This document shows, in pieces, positions 48,660 to 57,966 of a stretch of 64,000 nucleotides of DNA (position 1 is the first letter of the stretch; every line of letters starts with the position of its first letter). Under the pieces are notes generated by a model. It did no database searches. It had not been told where the DNA came from and saw only the letters and a list, made by a program, of their open reading frames with translations. The translations under genes and the position numbers were made by a program. Origin of the DNA: Rhodobacter viridis (GTDB lineage Bacteria > Pseudomonadota > Alphaproteobacteria > Rhodobacterales > Rhodobacteraceae); contig NZ_QJTK01000001.1 of assembly GCF_003217355.1 (NCBI RefSeq), forward strand, positions 310,001-374,000, given 5' to 3'.

Positions 48660-49256
48660 TCAGAGCCCGCGCGCCGCAAACCAGGGGCGGATCTTTGCCT
48701 GAACCCAGTCCCAGACGCCGGGCAGGCCACGGGCGACCTTGGTGCCGACGCGGGTCTGCAGCTGGTCCCAGGTGACATCATAGTCAAGCCAAGAGCCGCC
48801 GCCCGAGAGCTGGTTCAGCAGCACCGGCTGCACCCGGTCGAGCGATTTCGCATAGATCGCAGCGGGGGTTTCGGCGGCTTCGAATTCTTCCCAAAGCGTC
48901 AGAAGTTCGTCGCACAAATCTTTGGGAAGAAGTCCAAAAATGCGCTTGGCGGCTTGCGCTTCGGCATTCTGGATCGCGGCGGAGTCATGCGCGGTGCCGC
49001 CTTGCGAATGGATCGGCACGTCGCCCACGTCAATCTCGACCAGATCGTGGATCAAGAGCATCTTCACCGCGCGCAGCGGATCGACGCCGGGGGCGGCTTC
49101 CTCGGCCAGCACCAGCGCATAAAGCGCCAGCGTCCAGCTGTGCTCGGCCGAGTTCTCGCGCCGCGATCCGTCGTGAATCGGCGTAGCGCGGGTCACCGAT
49201 TTCAGCTTTTCCGCCTCCAGCAGGAAGGCGAAAAGCTGATCGCGCCGGGAACTCAT
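48660..49256 (-). CDS. HD-domain phosphohydrolase (YfbR/HDDC2-like)
   Basis: A 198-residue HD protein. The metal ligands appear as His in RRENSAEHSWTLAL near 38, the HD pair in MLLIHDLVEIDVGD near 70 and Asp in AKSLDRVQPVLL near 140. This layout resembles 5'-deoxynucleotidases (YfbR, HDDC2), which remove phosphate from dNMPs. It overlaps the next upstream small gene by four bases (ATGA), giving a three-gene minus operon with the alpha/beta hydrolase. Confidence 0.82.
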   Translation of the reverse strand: MSSRRDQLFAFLLEAEKLKSVTRATPIHDGSRRENSAEHSWTLALYALVLAEEAAPGVDPLRAVKMLLIHDLVEIDVGDVPIHSQGGTAHDSAAIQNAEAQAAKRIFGLLPKDLCDELLTLWEEFEAAETPAAIYAKSLDRVQPVLLNQLSGGGSWLDYDVTWDQLQTRVGTKVARGLPGVWDWVQAKIRPWFAARGL

Positions 49257-49480
49257 TCGCCCCGGAGCGCCTTCAGCCGCGTCTCGAAGAAGTCACGACC
49301 GCGATCCGCCGCCATATAGGCGCGGCAGGCGGTCATGAAGGCTTCCTGCATCGAGGGCGAGGAGGTGCCGATGTAGTTGCCGACCTCCATGAACAGCCGC
49401 TCGGCCTTTTCGCCCAGCTCGCGCTGCGCCGCGATCACGTCGCGGGCCAGCGCTTCCGCCAGATCCTCGGTCAGAGCCAT
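49253..49480 (-). CDS. Small helical protein of unknown function
   Basis: A 75-residue soluble, mostly helical protein reading MALTEDLAEALARDVIAAQR at the N-terminus and RDFFETRLKALRGE at the end. It is flanked tightly: one base after the alpha/beta hydrolase gene and overlapping the HD gene by four bases, so expression as part of this operon is likely. I recognise no family or catalytic motif. Confidence 0.65.
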   Translation of the reverse strand: MALTEDLAEALARDVIAAQRELGEKAERLFMEVGNYIGTSSPSMQEAFMTACRAYMAADRGRDFFETRLKALRGE

Positions 49481-49481
49481 C

Positions 49482-50141
49482 TCAGCGCGAGCCCTCGGTC
49501 AGGCGGCGGCGCACATAGGCCTGCACGGTGTCGATCATCGGCTTCATATGGGCTTCGTCGTCCTTGAAGAAGTGATCGGCGCCTTCGACTTCCTCGTGTG
49601 TGATCACAATGCCCTTCTGCTCGCGCAGCTTGCCGACGAGCGAATGCGTGTCCTTCGGCGGGGCGACGCGGTCGGCGGTGCCGTTGATGATCAGACCCGA
49701 GGACGGGCAGGGCGCAAGGAAGGAGAAGTCGTAGATATTGGCGGGCGGCGCGACCGAAACGAAACCGGTGATTTCCGGGCGGCGCATCAGAAGCTGCATG
49801 CCGATCCAGGCGCCGAACGAGAAGCCCGCGACCCAGCAATGCTTCGAATTCGGGTTCATCGCCTGCAAATAATCCAGCGCCGAGGCGGCATCGGAGAGTT
49901 CGCCGATCCCCTGATCGTATTCGCCCTGCGAGCGCCCGACCCCGCGGAAGTTGAAGCGCAGCACGGTAAAGCCGAGTTTGTGGAACGCATAATGCAGATT
50001 ATAGACAACACGGTTGTTCATCGTGCCGCCGTATTGCGGATCGGGGTGCAGGATGATCGCGATCGGCGCATCAGGGGCGGGTTGCGGATGGTAGCGGCCT
50101 TCAAGACGGCCCTCGGGGCCGGGGAAAATGACTTCGGGCAT
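49482..50141 (-). CDS. Alpha/beta hydrolase
   Basis: A 219-residue protein starting MPEVIFPGPEGRLEGRYHPQ. The nucleophile elbow GFSFGAW (Ser near 112), the early HPDPQYGGTMNNRV segment and the late GADHFF (His near 195) give the Ser-Asp-His triad layout; TADRVAPP supplies the Asp. The segment LRFNFRGVGRSQGEYD is typical of the small dienelactone-hydrolase-like family widespread in alphaproteobacteria. The substrate is unknown. It is first in the operon with the small protein and the HD gene, divergent from iscR. Confidence 0.8.
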   Translation of the reverse strand: MPEVIFPGPEGRLEGRYHPQPAPDAPIAIILHPDPQYGGTMNNRVVYNLHYAFHKLGFTVLRFNFRGVGRSQGEYDQGIGELSDAASALDYLQAMNPNSKHCWVAGFSFGAWIGMQLLMRRPEITGFVSVAPPANIYDFSFLAPCPSSGLIINGTADRVAPPKDTHSLVGKLREQKGIVITHEEVEGADHFFKDDEAHMKPMIDTVQAYVRRRLTEGSR

Positions 50142-50354
50142 GCTCTCTCGCCTGTCTGCAGCGTTCTCGGAGGGGCTGCGGCCGTGCGCAATCTTGACGC
50201 TTTTGCTTGCAGACCCTAGGACGAAAACGTTCCGGCTCTGCGCCGGGATTTCGGATGCAATCGAGTTAAGCGGCCAAGGGCGCGTCGTCAATGCTTCGCC
50301 GCAGTTTCGGCGGGGTTTCCGATGCGTCCCGGGGCTTTGGCCTTGGGGGGAAGC

Positions 50355-50813
50355 ATGAAACTGTCGACGAAGGGGCGCTATGCGATGGTGGCGCTGGTCG
50401 ATCTGGCGACCGTCGGTCCGGGGCAGATGACCTCGCTGGCCGAAATCTCGCGGCGTCAGGATATTTCGCTGCCCTATCTCGAGCAGCTGTTCGTGCGGCT
50501 GCGGCGCGCGGGGCTTGTCGCCTCGGTGCGCGGCCCGGGCGGTGGCTACAAGCTGGCCAAGACCCCGGCCGAGATCCGGATTTCGGAAGTTTTCGAGGCG
50601 GTCGACGAGACGGTCTCGGCGCTGCATGTGGGCGCGGGGGCCTCGGGCGGGATTTCCGGCTCGCGGGCGCAGTCGCTGTCGAACCGGCTTTGGGAAAGCC
50701 TGTCGGCGCAGGTCTTCGTGTTTCTGCATCAGACGACGCTGGAAGACGTGGTGAAGAATGGCCTGAAGCCTTGCCCTGCGGTGCCAAGCCTGTTTTCAGT
50801 GGTGGATGACTGA
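50355..50813 (+). CDS. iscR: Rrf2-family iron-sulfur regulator IscR (single-cysteine type)
   Basis: A 152-residue regulator starting MKLSTKGRYAMVALVDLA. The winged helix includes SLAEISRRQDISLPYLEQLF and LVASVRGPGGGYKLAK. The three-cysteine cluster site of E. coli IscR is absent: residues 90-110 are HVGAGASGGISGSRAQSLSN, without Cys. The only Cys is residue 140 (GLKPCPAV). R. sphaeroides IscR is reported to bind its cluster with a single conserved Cys, and this protein fits that type. It leads the suf operon, which it probably represses when iron is sufficient. Confidence 0.88.
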   Translation: MKLSTKGRYAMVALVDLATVGPGQMTSLAEISRRQDISLPYLEQLFVRLRRAGLVASVRGPGGGYKLAKTPAEIRISEVFEAVDETVSALHVGAGASGGISGSRAQSLSNRLWESLSAQVFVFLHQTTLEDVVKNGLKPCPAVPSLFSVVDD

Positions 50814-50842
50814 CCGTCGGCCCGGAGGCGGGCCGGGGTGAA

Positions 50843-50898
50843 GGGCGTATTTGGCCCAAGGAAATGCGGTATCGGCTTTTTCTTGGCGAAAATACGCC
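50843..50898. repeat. Palindromic intergenic repeat (imperfect inverted pair)
   Basis: GGGCGTATTTGGCCCAAGGA and the inverted arm TTTTCTTGGCGAAAATACGC enclose about 15 bases. It lies between iscR and the desulfurase gene, inside the operon. It belongs with the copies at 26791 and 33047. It could lower read-through from iscR into suf. Confidence 0.6.
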
Positions 50899-50934
50899 TC
50901 CTCCCCCGAAGACGGGCGCAACCACGGGGATTGG

Positions 50935-52002
50935 ATGACACGGCTTTATCTCGACTGGAACGCGACGACGCCGCTGCGGCCTGAGGCCAAGGCGGCGATG
51001 GGCGCGGCGATGGAGGTCGTGGGTAACCCGTCCTCGGTTCATGCCGAGGGGCGGGCTGCGAAAGCCTTGATGGAAAAGGCCCGCGCGCAGGTGGCTGCGG
51101 CGCTCGGGGCCGAGGGGGCGGATATCGTCTTCACCTCGGGCGCGACGGAGGCGGCGGCGCTGGCGCTTTCCGGCCGAGGCTGCGCCTGTGCGGCCATCGA
51201 ACATGATGCGGTGGCCGCCTGGTGTGCCGATGCGCTGCCGGTTGATGGATTCGGCCGGGTCGCCGTGGCCGATCCGGGCCGCGCAACGCTGCAGTTCGCC
51301 AATTCCGAGACCGGCGTGATTCAGGATCTGCCCGAAGGGCTCTGGGCGGCCGACCTGACTCAGGCTTTCGGCAAGCTGCCCATGGCTTTCAACTGGTTGG
51401 GGGTGACCTGCGGTTTCATTTCCGCCCATAAACTGGGCGGGCCGAAGGGCATCGGCGCACTGGTGCTGCGGCGTGGCACGGAGCTTGCATCGTTGCTGAA
51501 AGGCGGCGGGCAGGAGATGGGGCGCCGCGCGGGCACGGAAAACCTAATCGGCATTGCCGGTTTTGGCGCCGCGGCCGAGGCGGCGGCGGCCGACTTGGCA
51601 CGGGGCGTGTGGGCGGAAGTTGCCGAAGTTAGAGATATTCTAAAAGAGGCACTGGAATTCCCGACGAAAGAAGTCTATTTTCCGGGATGGGAGACGCCGG
51701 AGGGCGAAACGGTGGGGCGACCGCAGGTCTTGCCCAACACGCTTTCGGTGATCGCCCCGGGTTGGAAAGGCGAGACCCAGGTGATGCGCATGGACCTTGC
51801 CGGCCATGCGGTGTCGGCGGGATCGGCCTGTTCCTCGGGCAAGGTCCGCGCGAGCAAGGTGCTGCGCGCGATGGGCTGGTCCGACGAGCAGGCGGGTTCG
51901 GCGATCCGGGTGTCGCTCGGTCCGGGGATTGGACGGGACGAGATCTTGCGCTTTGCCGGGACTTGGCGGGCCGCATATGAAAAGCACCGCGCAAGACACT
52001 GA
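50935..52002 (+). CDS. Cysteine desulfurase, NifS/IscS type
   Basis: A 355-residue PLP enzyme starting MTRLYLDWNATTPLRPEAK, shorter than IscS (about 400). The PLP Lys is in ISAHKLGGPKGIGAL near 195 and the mobile-loop Cys in SAGSACSSGKV near 300. It mobilises sulfur from cysteine for cluster assembly. It lies between iscR and sufB, while a SufS-type desulfurase ends the same operon, so the operon has two sulfur donors. The spacing to sufB is short, with a GGAAGGGGAAAGACG ribosome site between. Confidence 0.85.
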   Translation: MTRLYLDWNATTPLRPEAKAAMGAAMEVVGNPSSVHAEGRAAKALMEKARAQVAAALGAEGADIVFTSGATEAAALALSGRGCACAAIEHDAVAAWCADALPVDGFGRVAVADPGRATLQFANSETGVIQDLPEGLWAADLTQAFGKLPMAFNWLGVTCGFISAHKLGGPKGIGALVLRRGTELASLLKGGGQEMGRRAGTENLIGIAGFGAAAEAAAADLARGVWAEVAEVRDILKEALEFPTKEVYFPGWETPEGETVGRPQVLPNTLSVIAPGWKGETQVMRMDLAGHAVSAGSACSSGKVRASKVLRAMGWSDEQAGSAIRVSLGPGIGRDEILRFAGTWRAAYEKHRARH

Positions 52003-52020
52003 CGCGGAAGGGGAAAGACG

Positions 52021-53535
<1,515 letters not shown>

Positions 53536-53637
53536 GCGTGTTAAGATTTCATCAATCTTCCCTAACGACGTCGCAATTCCGGCCAGATCCTTTGGCGATC
53601 TGGGCGCCGGATGGCGTCTCTCGGGGCAAGATAAACG

Positions 53638-54189
53638 ATGCAGGTCAATGCGAACTTCAACGCGCGGCTGGACCGGATTGCGCAGAACAAGGCGGCCGCG
53701 ACCGGGCGCATCCGGCTGCATGTGGGCGATCAGGAAGTCTTCGTGCGCTCGCTCGAGAGCTTGAAGCCGCGCGAGACCATCGCGGTCGGCCTGCTGCGCA
53801 ACCTGGCGCATCTGATAAGCTTCGTTCTGGCCTTCGGGCTGGGGATGCTGGCCTATGCCCTCTCGACGGCGGCGCGGATGCAGCTGACCGACCCGACGGC
53901 AAAGGACCCGATTTTGGCGGGCTTCGAATCGAACGAACTGCTGGGCGGGCTTCTTGCACTGGCAATCTCGCTCGGTCTGGCACAGGTGTTTCGGCTGAGC
54001 TCCAGGACGCTCGGCGCGGCGCAGACCGCGGGCGTTTTCGCTGCGATCGTCTCGTTGCACAATCTCGCCTTCTGGACGCCGGAGTTGGCCTCGATGGTGT
54101 TCACACCGAATTGGGTGGAAACGAAGCACGCCAGCGCCGTGCCCAATTCGTTGATCTATCGCAGCCTGGTGGTGCCCCTGCACGCCTGA
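53638..54189 (+). CDS. Membrane protein of unknown function inside the suf operon
   Basis: A 183-residue protein with a polar N-terminus (about 1-55) and about three hydrophobic segments (LAHLISFVLAFGLGMLAYAL, LLGGLLALAISLGLAQVFRL, TAGVFAAIVSLHNLAFWTP). No family is recognised. It lies 103 bases after sufB and 20 bases before the next unknown gene, on the same strand. Such lineage-specific genes sit within Rhodobacterales suf operons; a role in cluster assembly is not shown. Confidence 0.65.
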   Translation: MQVNANFNARLDRIAQNKAAATGRIRLHVGDQEVFVRSLESLKPRETIAVGLLRNLAHLISFVLAFGLGMLAYALSTAARMQLTDPTAKDPILAGFESNELLGGLLALAISLGLAQVFRLSSRTLGAAQTAGVFAAIVSLHNLAFWTPELASMVFTPNWVETKHASAVPNSLIYRSLVVPLHA

Positions 54190-54208
54190 ACCGGGTCGGG
54201 GGGCGCGC

Positions 54209-54802
54209 ATGAGCCCCAAGATCGAGCGGCCGAAACTGACTCTGCCGGAGGCCGAGGCCGCCGCGCTGACCGAGGCCTATGCGAGTGCCGAGGTGATCCT
54301 CGAATACGGCTCGGGCGGCTCGACAGCGATGGGGGCAGAGATGCCCGGCAAGCGGATCTTCTCGGTCGAGAGCGATGCCGACTGGCTGGCGATGATGCGC
54401 GGCTGGTTCGATGCCCATCCGCCGAAAGCGCAGCTGGTGCTGCATCACGGCGATATCGGTCCGACCAAGGAATGGGGCGCGCCGAAGGACACTGCCGCCT
54501 TTCGGCAATGGCCCTCCTATCCGATCGGGGTCTGGGATCGGCCCGATTTCGTGCAGCCCGATCTGGTGCTGATCGACGGACGGTTCCGCGCCGCCTGTTT
54601 CCTGACCACGCTGTTTCGGATCACCAAGCCCGTCCGGCTGCTTTGGGACGATTATACGCTGCGTCCCGGCTATCACCTGATGGAAAGCTTCTGCCCGCCG
54701 GTGCGCACGATCGGGCGCATGGCCGAATTCCATCTGACCCCCACCGCCATTCCGGCCGAGAAACTTGGCCTGATCCTCACCACCTATCTGCGCCCCAACT
54801 GA
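54209..54802 (+). CDS. Methyltransferase-like protein of unknown function inside the suf operon
   Basis: A 197-residue soluble protein. The stretch VILEYGSGGSTAMGAEMPGK resembles the SAM-binding glycine loop of class I methyltransferases, VFSVES-like IFSVESDADWL gives the acidic residue of strand 2, and LVLIDGRFRAACFLTTLFRI resembles motif IV. It has no obvious substrate domain. It precedes sufC by 30 bases in the same direction. Methyltransferase activity is inferred from fold motifs only. Confidence 0.6.
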   Translation: MSPKIERPKLTLPEAEAAALTEAYASAEVILEYGSGGSTAMGAEMPGKRIFSVESDADWLAMMRGWFDAHPPKAQLVLHHGDIGPTKEWGAPKDTAAFRQWPSYPIGVWDRPDFVQPDLVLIDGRFRAACFLTTLFRITKPVRLLWDDYTLRPGYHLMESFCPPVRTIGRMAEFHLTPTAIPAEKLGLILTTYLRPN

Positions 54803-54831
54803 CCGGCGCCGCTGATCGCAAGGACGAAAAA

Positions 54832-55602
54832 ATGCTTGAAATCAAAAACCTGCACGTCAAACTTGAAGAGGGGGAAAAGGTCATTCTGAAGGGGATGAAC
54901 CTGACGGTCGAAACGGGCAAGGTGCATGCGATCATGGGGCCGAACGGCTCCGGCAAATCGACGATGAGCTATGTGCTTGCGGGCCGCCCCGGCTATACGG
55001 TCACCGACGGCTCGGCTAAGTTGCAGGGGCAGGAGCTGCTCGAGATGGACCCCGAAGCGCGGGCGGCGGCGGGTCTGTTCCTCGCCTTCCAATATCCGGT
55101 CGAGATCCCGGGCGTCGGCAACATGACCTTCCTGCGCACCGCGCTGAACGCGCAGCGCAAGGCCCGTGGCGAGGAAGAGCTGTCGGCGGGCGAGTTCCTG
55201 AAGCTGGTGCGCGACAAGGCGAAGTCGCTGAAGATCGACGCCGAGATGCTGAAGCGTCCGGTCAACGTCGGCTTCTCGGGGGGCGAAAAGAAGCGCAACG
55301 AGATCCTGCAGATGGCGATGCTGGAACCGAAGATGTGCATCCTGGACGAGACCGACTCGGGTCTGGACGTCGATGCGATGCGGCTGGTGTCCGAGGGGGT
55401 GAACGCGCTGCGCTCGGAAGGGCGCAGCTTTCTTGTGATCACACACTATCAGCGGCTGCTCGACCACATTCAGCCCGATGTCGTGCATATCATGGCCGAT
55501 GGCCGCATCCTGCAAACCGGCGGTCCCGATCTGGCGCTGGAAGTCGAGAAGAACGGCTATGCCGACATCCTCGCGGCGCATGGGCTGACGGAGGCGAAGT
55601 GA
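54832..55602 (+). CDS. sufC: Fe-S cluster assembly ATPase SufC
   Basis: A 256-residue ABC-type ATPase of the SufBCD complex, starting MLEIKNLHVKLEEGEKVILK. Walker A GPNGSGKSTMSYVLAG is near 38, the family-specific segment FLAFQYPVEIPGV near 85, the signature NVGFSGGEKKRNEIL near 145 and Walker B MCILDETDSGLDVDAM near 170. The stop overlaps the sufD start. It is the best conserved part of the operon. Confidence 0.96.
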   Translation: MLEIKNLHVKLEEGEKVILKGMNLTVETGKVHAIMGPNGSGKSTMSYVLAGRPGYTVTDGSAKLQGQELLEMDPEARAAAGLFLAFQYPVEIPGVGNMTFLRTALNAQRKARGEEELSAGEFLKLVRDKAKSLKIDAEMLKRPVNVGFSGGEKKRNEILQMAMLEPKMCILDETDSGLDVDAMRLVSEGVNALRSEGRSFLVITHYQRLLDHIQPDVVHIMADGRILQTGGPDLALEVEKNGYADILAAHGLTEAK

Positions 55603-56870
55603 TGGCGGCGAAAGAGGAAGCAGTTGCGGCGCGGCTTGCGGGTCTGACCGCAGGTCCGGGTCTTGCCGGGCCGCGGGCCGAGGCGCGGGCGCGTCTCGAG
55701 GTGATGGGTCTGCCCGGACGGCGCGACGAATACTGGCGCTGGACCGATCCGGCGGCGCTGAATGGGGCCACACCGGCGGCGGCGAAAGCGGCCGAAGACG
55801 ACGAGGCTCCGCTCTTCGATGCGCTCGACCGTCTGAAGATCGTCTTCGTCGATGGCGTCTTCGATGCTGCGGCCTCGGATGACCTGACGCTGGCCGGGGT
55901 GGAAATCGCCCGGCTTGCCGATAAGATTCCGGCCTGGGCCGAAGCCCTTTACGGCACGCTGGAGGCTGCGGGCCAAAATCCGGTGAAGCGACCGTTCGCT
56001 GCGCTCAACACGGCGCAGGCGACGGATGGCGTGCTGATCCGGGTGACGGCCAAGGCAGAAAAGCCGATCAACCTGATTTACGTCCACAAATCAGAGACTT
56101 CCGATCCGATCTTGCATCATCTTGTGCACCTTGAACCGGGGGCGGAGCTGACCCTTCTGGAAACCGGCCCGGCCGGGGCGCGGTTCAACAAGGTGATGGA
56201 GGTCGATGTCGGTTCGGGCGCAAGCTTCCACCACATCCGTGCGCAGGGCCCTGACAGCGAATGCCGGGCCGTCACCCACATCTTCGCTCGGGTCGCCGAA
56301 AAGGCGTTGTTCAAGAGTTTCACCCTCACGGTGAATGGCGCGCTGACCCGCAACGAGGCGGTGATCGAGATTATTGGCAATGATGCCGTGGCCCATGTCG
56401 CCGGTGCGGCGCTTGGCGACGGCGCGACCGGGCCGTTCCTGCACGATGACACTGTCTTTGTCACCCATCAGGGCCTGCGCTGCGAAAGCCGTCAGGTGTT
56501 CAAGAAGGTGCTCAAGCACGGCGCGATCGGCACCTTTCAGGGCAAGATCCTGGTGAAACCCGGGGCGCAGAAAACCGATGGCTACCAGATCAGCCAGTCG
56601 CTTCTGCTCGACGACGACAGCCAGTTCCTTGCCAAGCCCGAGCTCGAGATTTATGCCGATGACGTGAAATGCTCGCATGGGTCCACGACCGGCGCGATCG
56701 ACGAGACGGCGCTCTTTTATCTGCGTTCGCGCGGGGTGCCGGAGGAAGAGGCCAAGGGGCTCCTTGTGCTGTCTTTCCTCGCCGATGCGATCGACGAGAT
56801 CGAGGATGCGGGGCTGAAGGAAGACATCGTCGCCCGGCTGGAAACCTGGCTCGCGCGGCACAGGGACTGA
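55602..56870 (+). CDS. sufD: Fe-S cluster assembly protein SufD
   Basis: A 422-residue scaffold partner of SufB. The N-terminal part has LGLPGRRDEYWRWTDP-like residues (GLPGRRDEYWRWTDP near 37). The C-terminal beta-helix has QKTDGYQISQSLLLDDDSQF near 328, then ADDVKCSHGSTTGAIDE near 350, with the conserved His used in cluster formation, and LFYLRSRGVPEEEAKGLLVL. It is coupled to sufC by overlapping stop and start. Confidence 0.93.
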   Translation: MAAKEEAVAARLAGLTAGPGLAGPRAEARARLEVMGLPGRRDEYWRWTDPAALNGATPAAAKAAEDDEAPLFDALDRLKIVFVDGVFDAAASDDLTLAGVEIARLADKIPAWAEALYGTLEAAGQNPVKRPFAALNTAQATDGVLIRVTAKAEKPINLIYVHKSETSDPILHHLVHLEPGAELTLLETGPAGARFNKVMEVDVGSGASFHHIRAQGPDSECRAVTHIFARVAEKALFKSFTLTVNGALTRNEAVIEIIGNDAVAHVAGAALGDGATGPFLHDDTVFVTHQGLRCESRQVFKKVLKHGAIGTFQGKILVKPGAQKTDGYQISQSLLLDDDSQFLAKPELEIYADDVKCSHGSTTGAIDETALFYLRSRGVPEEEAKGLLVLSFLADAIDEIEDAGLKEDIVARLETWLARHRD

Positions 56871-56880
56871 GGAGACAAGA

Positions 56881-57369
56881 ATGGCCGCGGTCGAAGATAT
56901 CCTGCGCAGCTACCGACGCCCCCGCGTGGTGATCCGGGAGCATCTTCGCCGGATGAGATCGGAATCGCGGCTGTTCAGCTTTCTCTTCGCCGCACTTCTG
57001 GTGATCTTCGTCGCGCAATGGCCGCGGCTCGCCCGGCAGCATTACGAGGTTCCCGACATTCCGATGCCGGGGCTTCTTCTGGGCACTGCGCTGGCGCTGG
57101 CGGCGACGGTGCCGTTCTTCTATGCGATCGCGCTGATCGTGTCGTGGATCACCCGGATCGTCGGCGGTCGCGGCGACGGCTATGGCGCGCGGCTGGCGCT
57201 GTTCTGGGCGTTGTTCACGGTGTCGCCACTGATGCTGCTGCATGGGCTTACGCTCGGGATCGTCGGCTTCGGCATTCAGGCGGATTCGCTTTCGGTCGTG
57301 GTCTTTGCGGCCTTCCTGCTGATCTGGGGCGCCGGTCTGCGCGTCACCCAGTTCGAGGGCCGGGCATGA
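56881..57369 (+). CDS. Yip1-type membrane protein
   Basis: A 162-residue membrane protein with about four helices (LFSFLFAALLVIFVAQWPRL, GLLLGTALALAATVPFFYAI, ARLALFWALFTVSPLMLLHG, LSVVVFAAFLLIWGAGLRVT). It resembles the Yip1-domain family only by general layout. It is 10 bases after sufD and overlaps the next membrane gene by four bases. The pair occurs between sufD and sufS. No function in cluster assembly is known. Confidence 0.65.
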   Translation: MAAVEDILRSYRRPRVVIREHLRRMRSESRLFSFLFAALLVIFVAQWPRLARQHYEVPDIPMPGLLLGTALALAATVPFFYAIALIVSWITRIVGGRGDGYGARLALFWALFTVSPLMLLHGLTLGIVGFGIQADSLSVVVFAAFLLIWGAGLRVTQFEGRA

Positions 57370-57956
57370 GTCTGGCGCTTTATCTTGCGCTGGTGCGTCT
57401 GAGCTTTTCCGACCCGGTGGCCGCGATGCTGCAGGTCACGCGGGCGCTTGACACTTCCAAGGCGCGCTGGCTGGCCTTTGGCGCCGTGATCGCTTTGGGC
57501 GCGGCGCTGGGACTTTTGGGCGAGATCCTGTTTTCGCTTGTCACTGGCGTAGATCTTGGCCCGGCCGCCTCGCCTTTCCTGATGGCGGCGGTGCAGGGGG
57601 CGCTGCTGCTTTACTCCGCCTTTGCGATGGCGTTCTTTGGCCGACAGTTCGGCGGGCAGGGCCGCTTTGGCGGAGCTTTCGCGCTGATGATCTGGATTCA
57701 GGCGATCATGGTCGGCGCGCAACTCATGCAGGTTGCGGTGATGCTGATGTTCCCGATCATCGGCGTGCTGATGACGCTGGTGCTATTCGGGGTGATGCTC
57801 TGGCTGATCACGCTGTTCACCGCGGCGCTGCACGGATTCGAAAATCTGATGCTGACCGGGATCGGGGTGGTGGTGGTGTTCTTCGGATCGGCGATGCTGA
57901 TCGGCTCTGGGCTTCTGGCCACGGGGCTGAGCCCGGTCCTTCTGACGGAAAGCTGA
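57366..57956 (+). CDS. Yip1-family membrane protein
   Basis: A 196-residue membrane protein with about five hydrophobic segments; the N-terminus LYLALVRLSFSDPVAAMLQV and the central IWIQAIMVGAQLMQVAVMLM fit Yip1 (YIPF) proteins. It overlaps the previous membrane gene and ends 10 bases before sufS. Rhodobacterales genomes carry this pair in suf operons. A structural role at the membrane is possible, but the biochemical function is unknown. Confidence 0.7.
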   Translation: MSLALYLALVRLSFSDPVAAMLQVTRALDTSKARWLAFGAVIALGAALGLLGEILFSLVTGVDLGPAASPFLMAAVQGALLLYSAFAMAFFGRQFGGQGRFGGAFALMIWIQAIMVGAQLMQVAVMLMFPIIGVLMTLVLFGVMLWLITLFTAALHGFENLMLTGIGVVVVFFGSAMLIGSGLLATGLSPVLLTES

Positions 57957-57966
57957 AAGGGATAGA

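Noticed and set aside
50194-50222. TTGACG and TAGGAC as iscR promoter
   Set aside because: The -35 is good but the -10 is poor, and no convincing IscR or iron-responsive box could be recognised around it.
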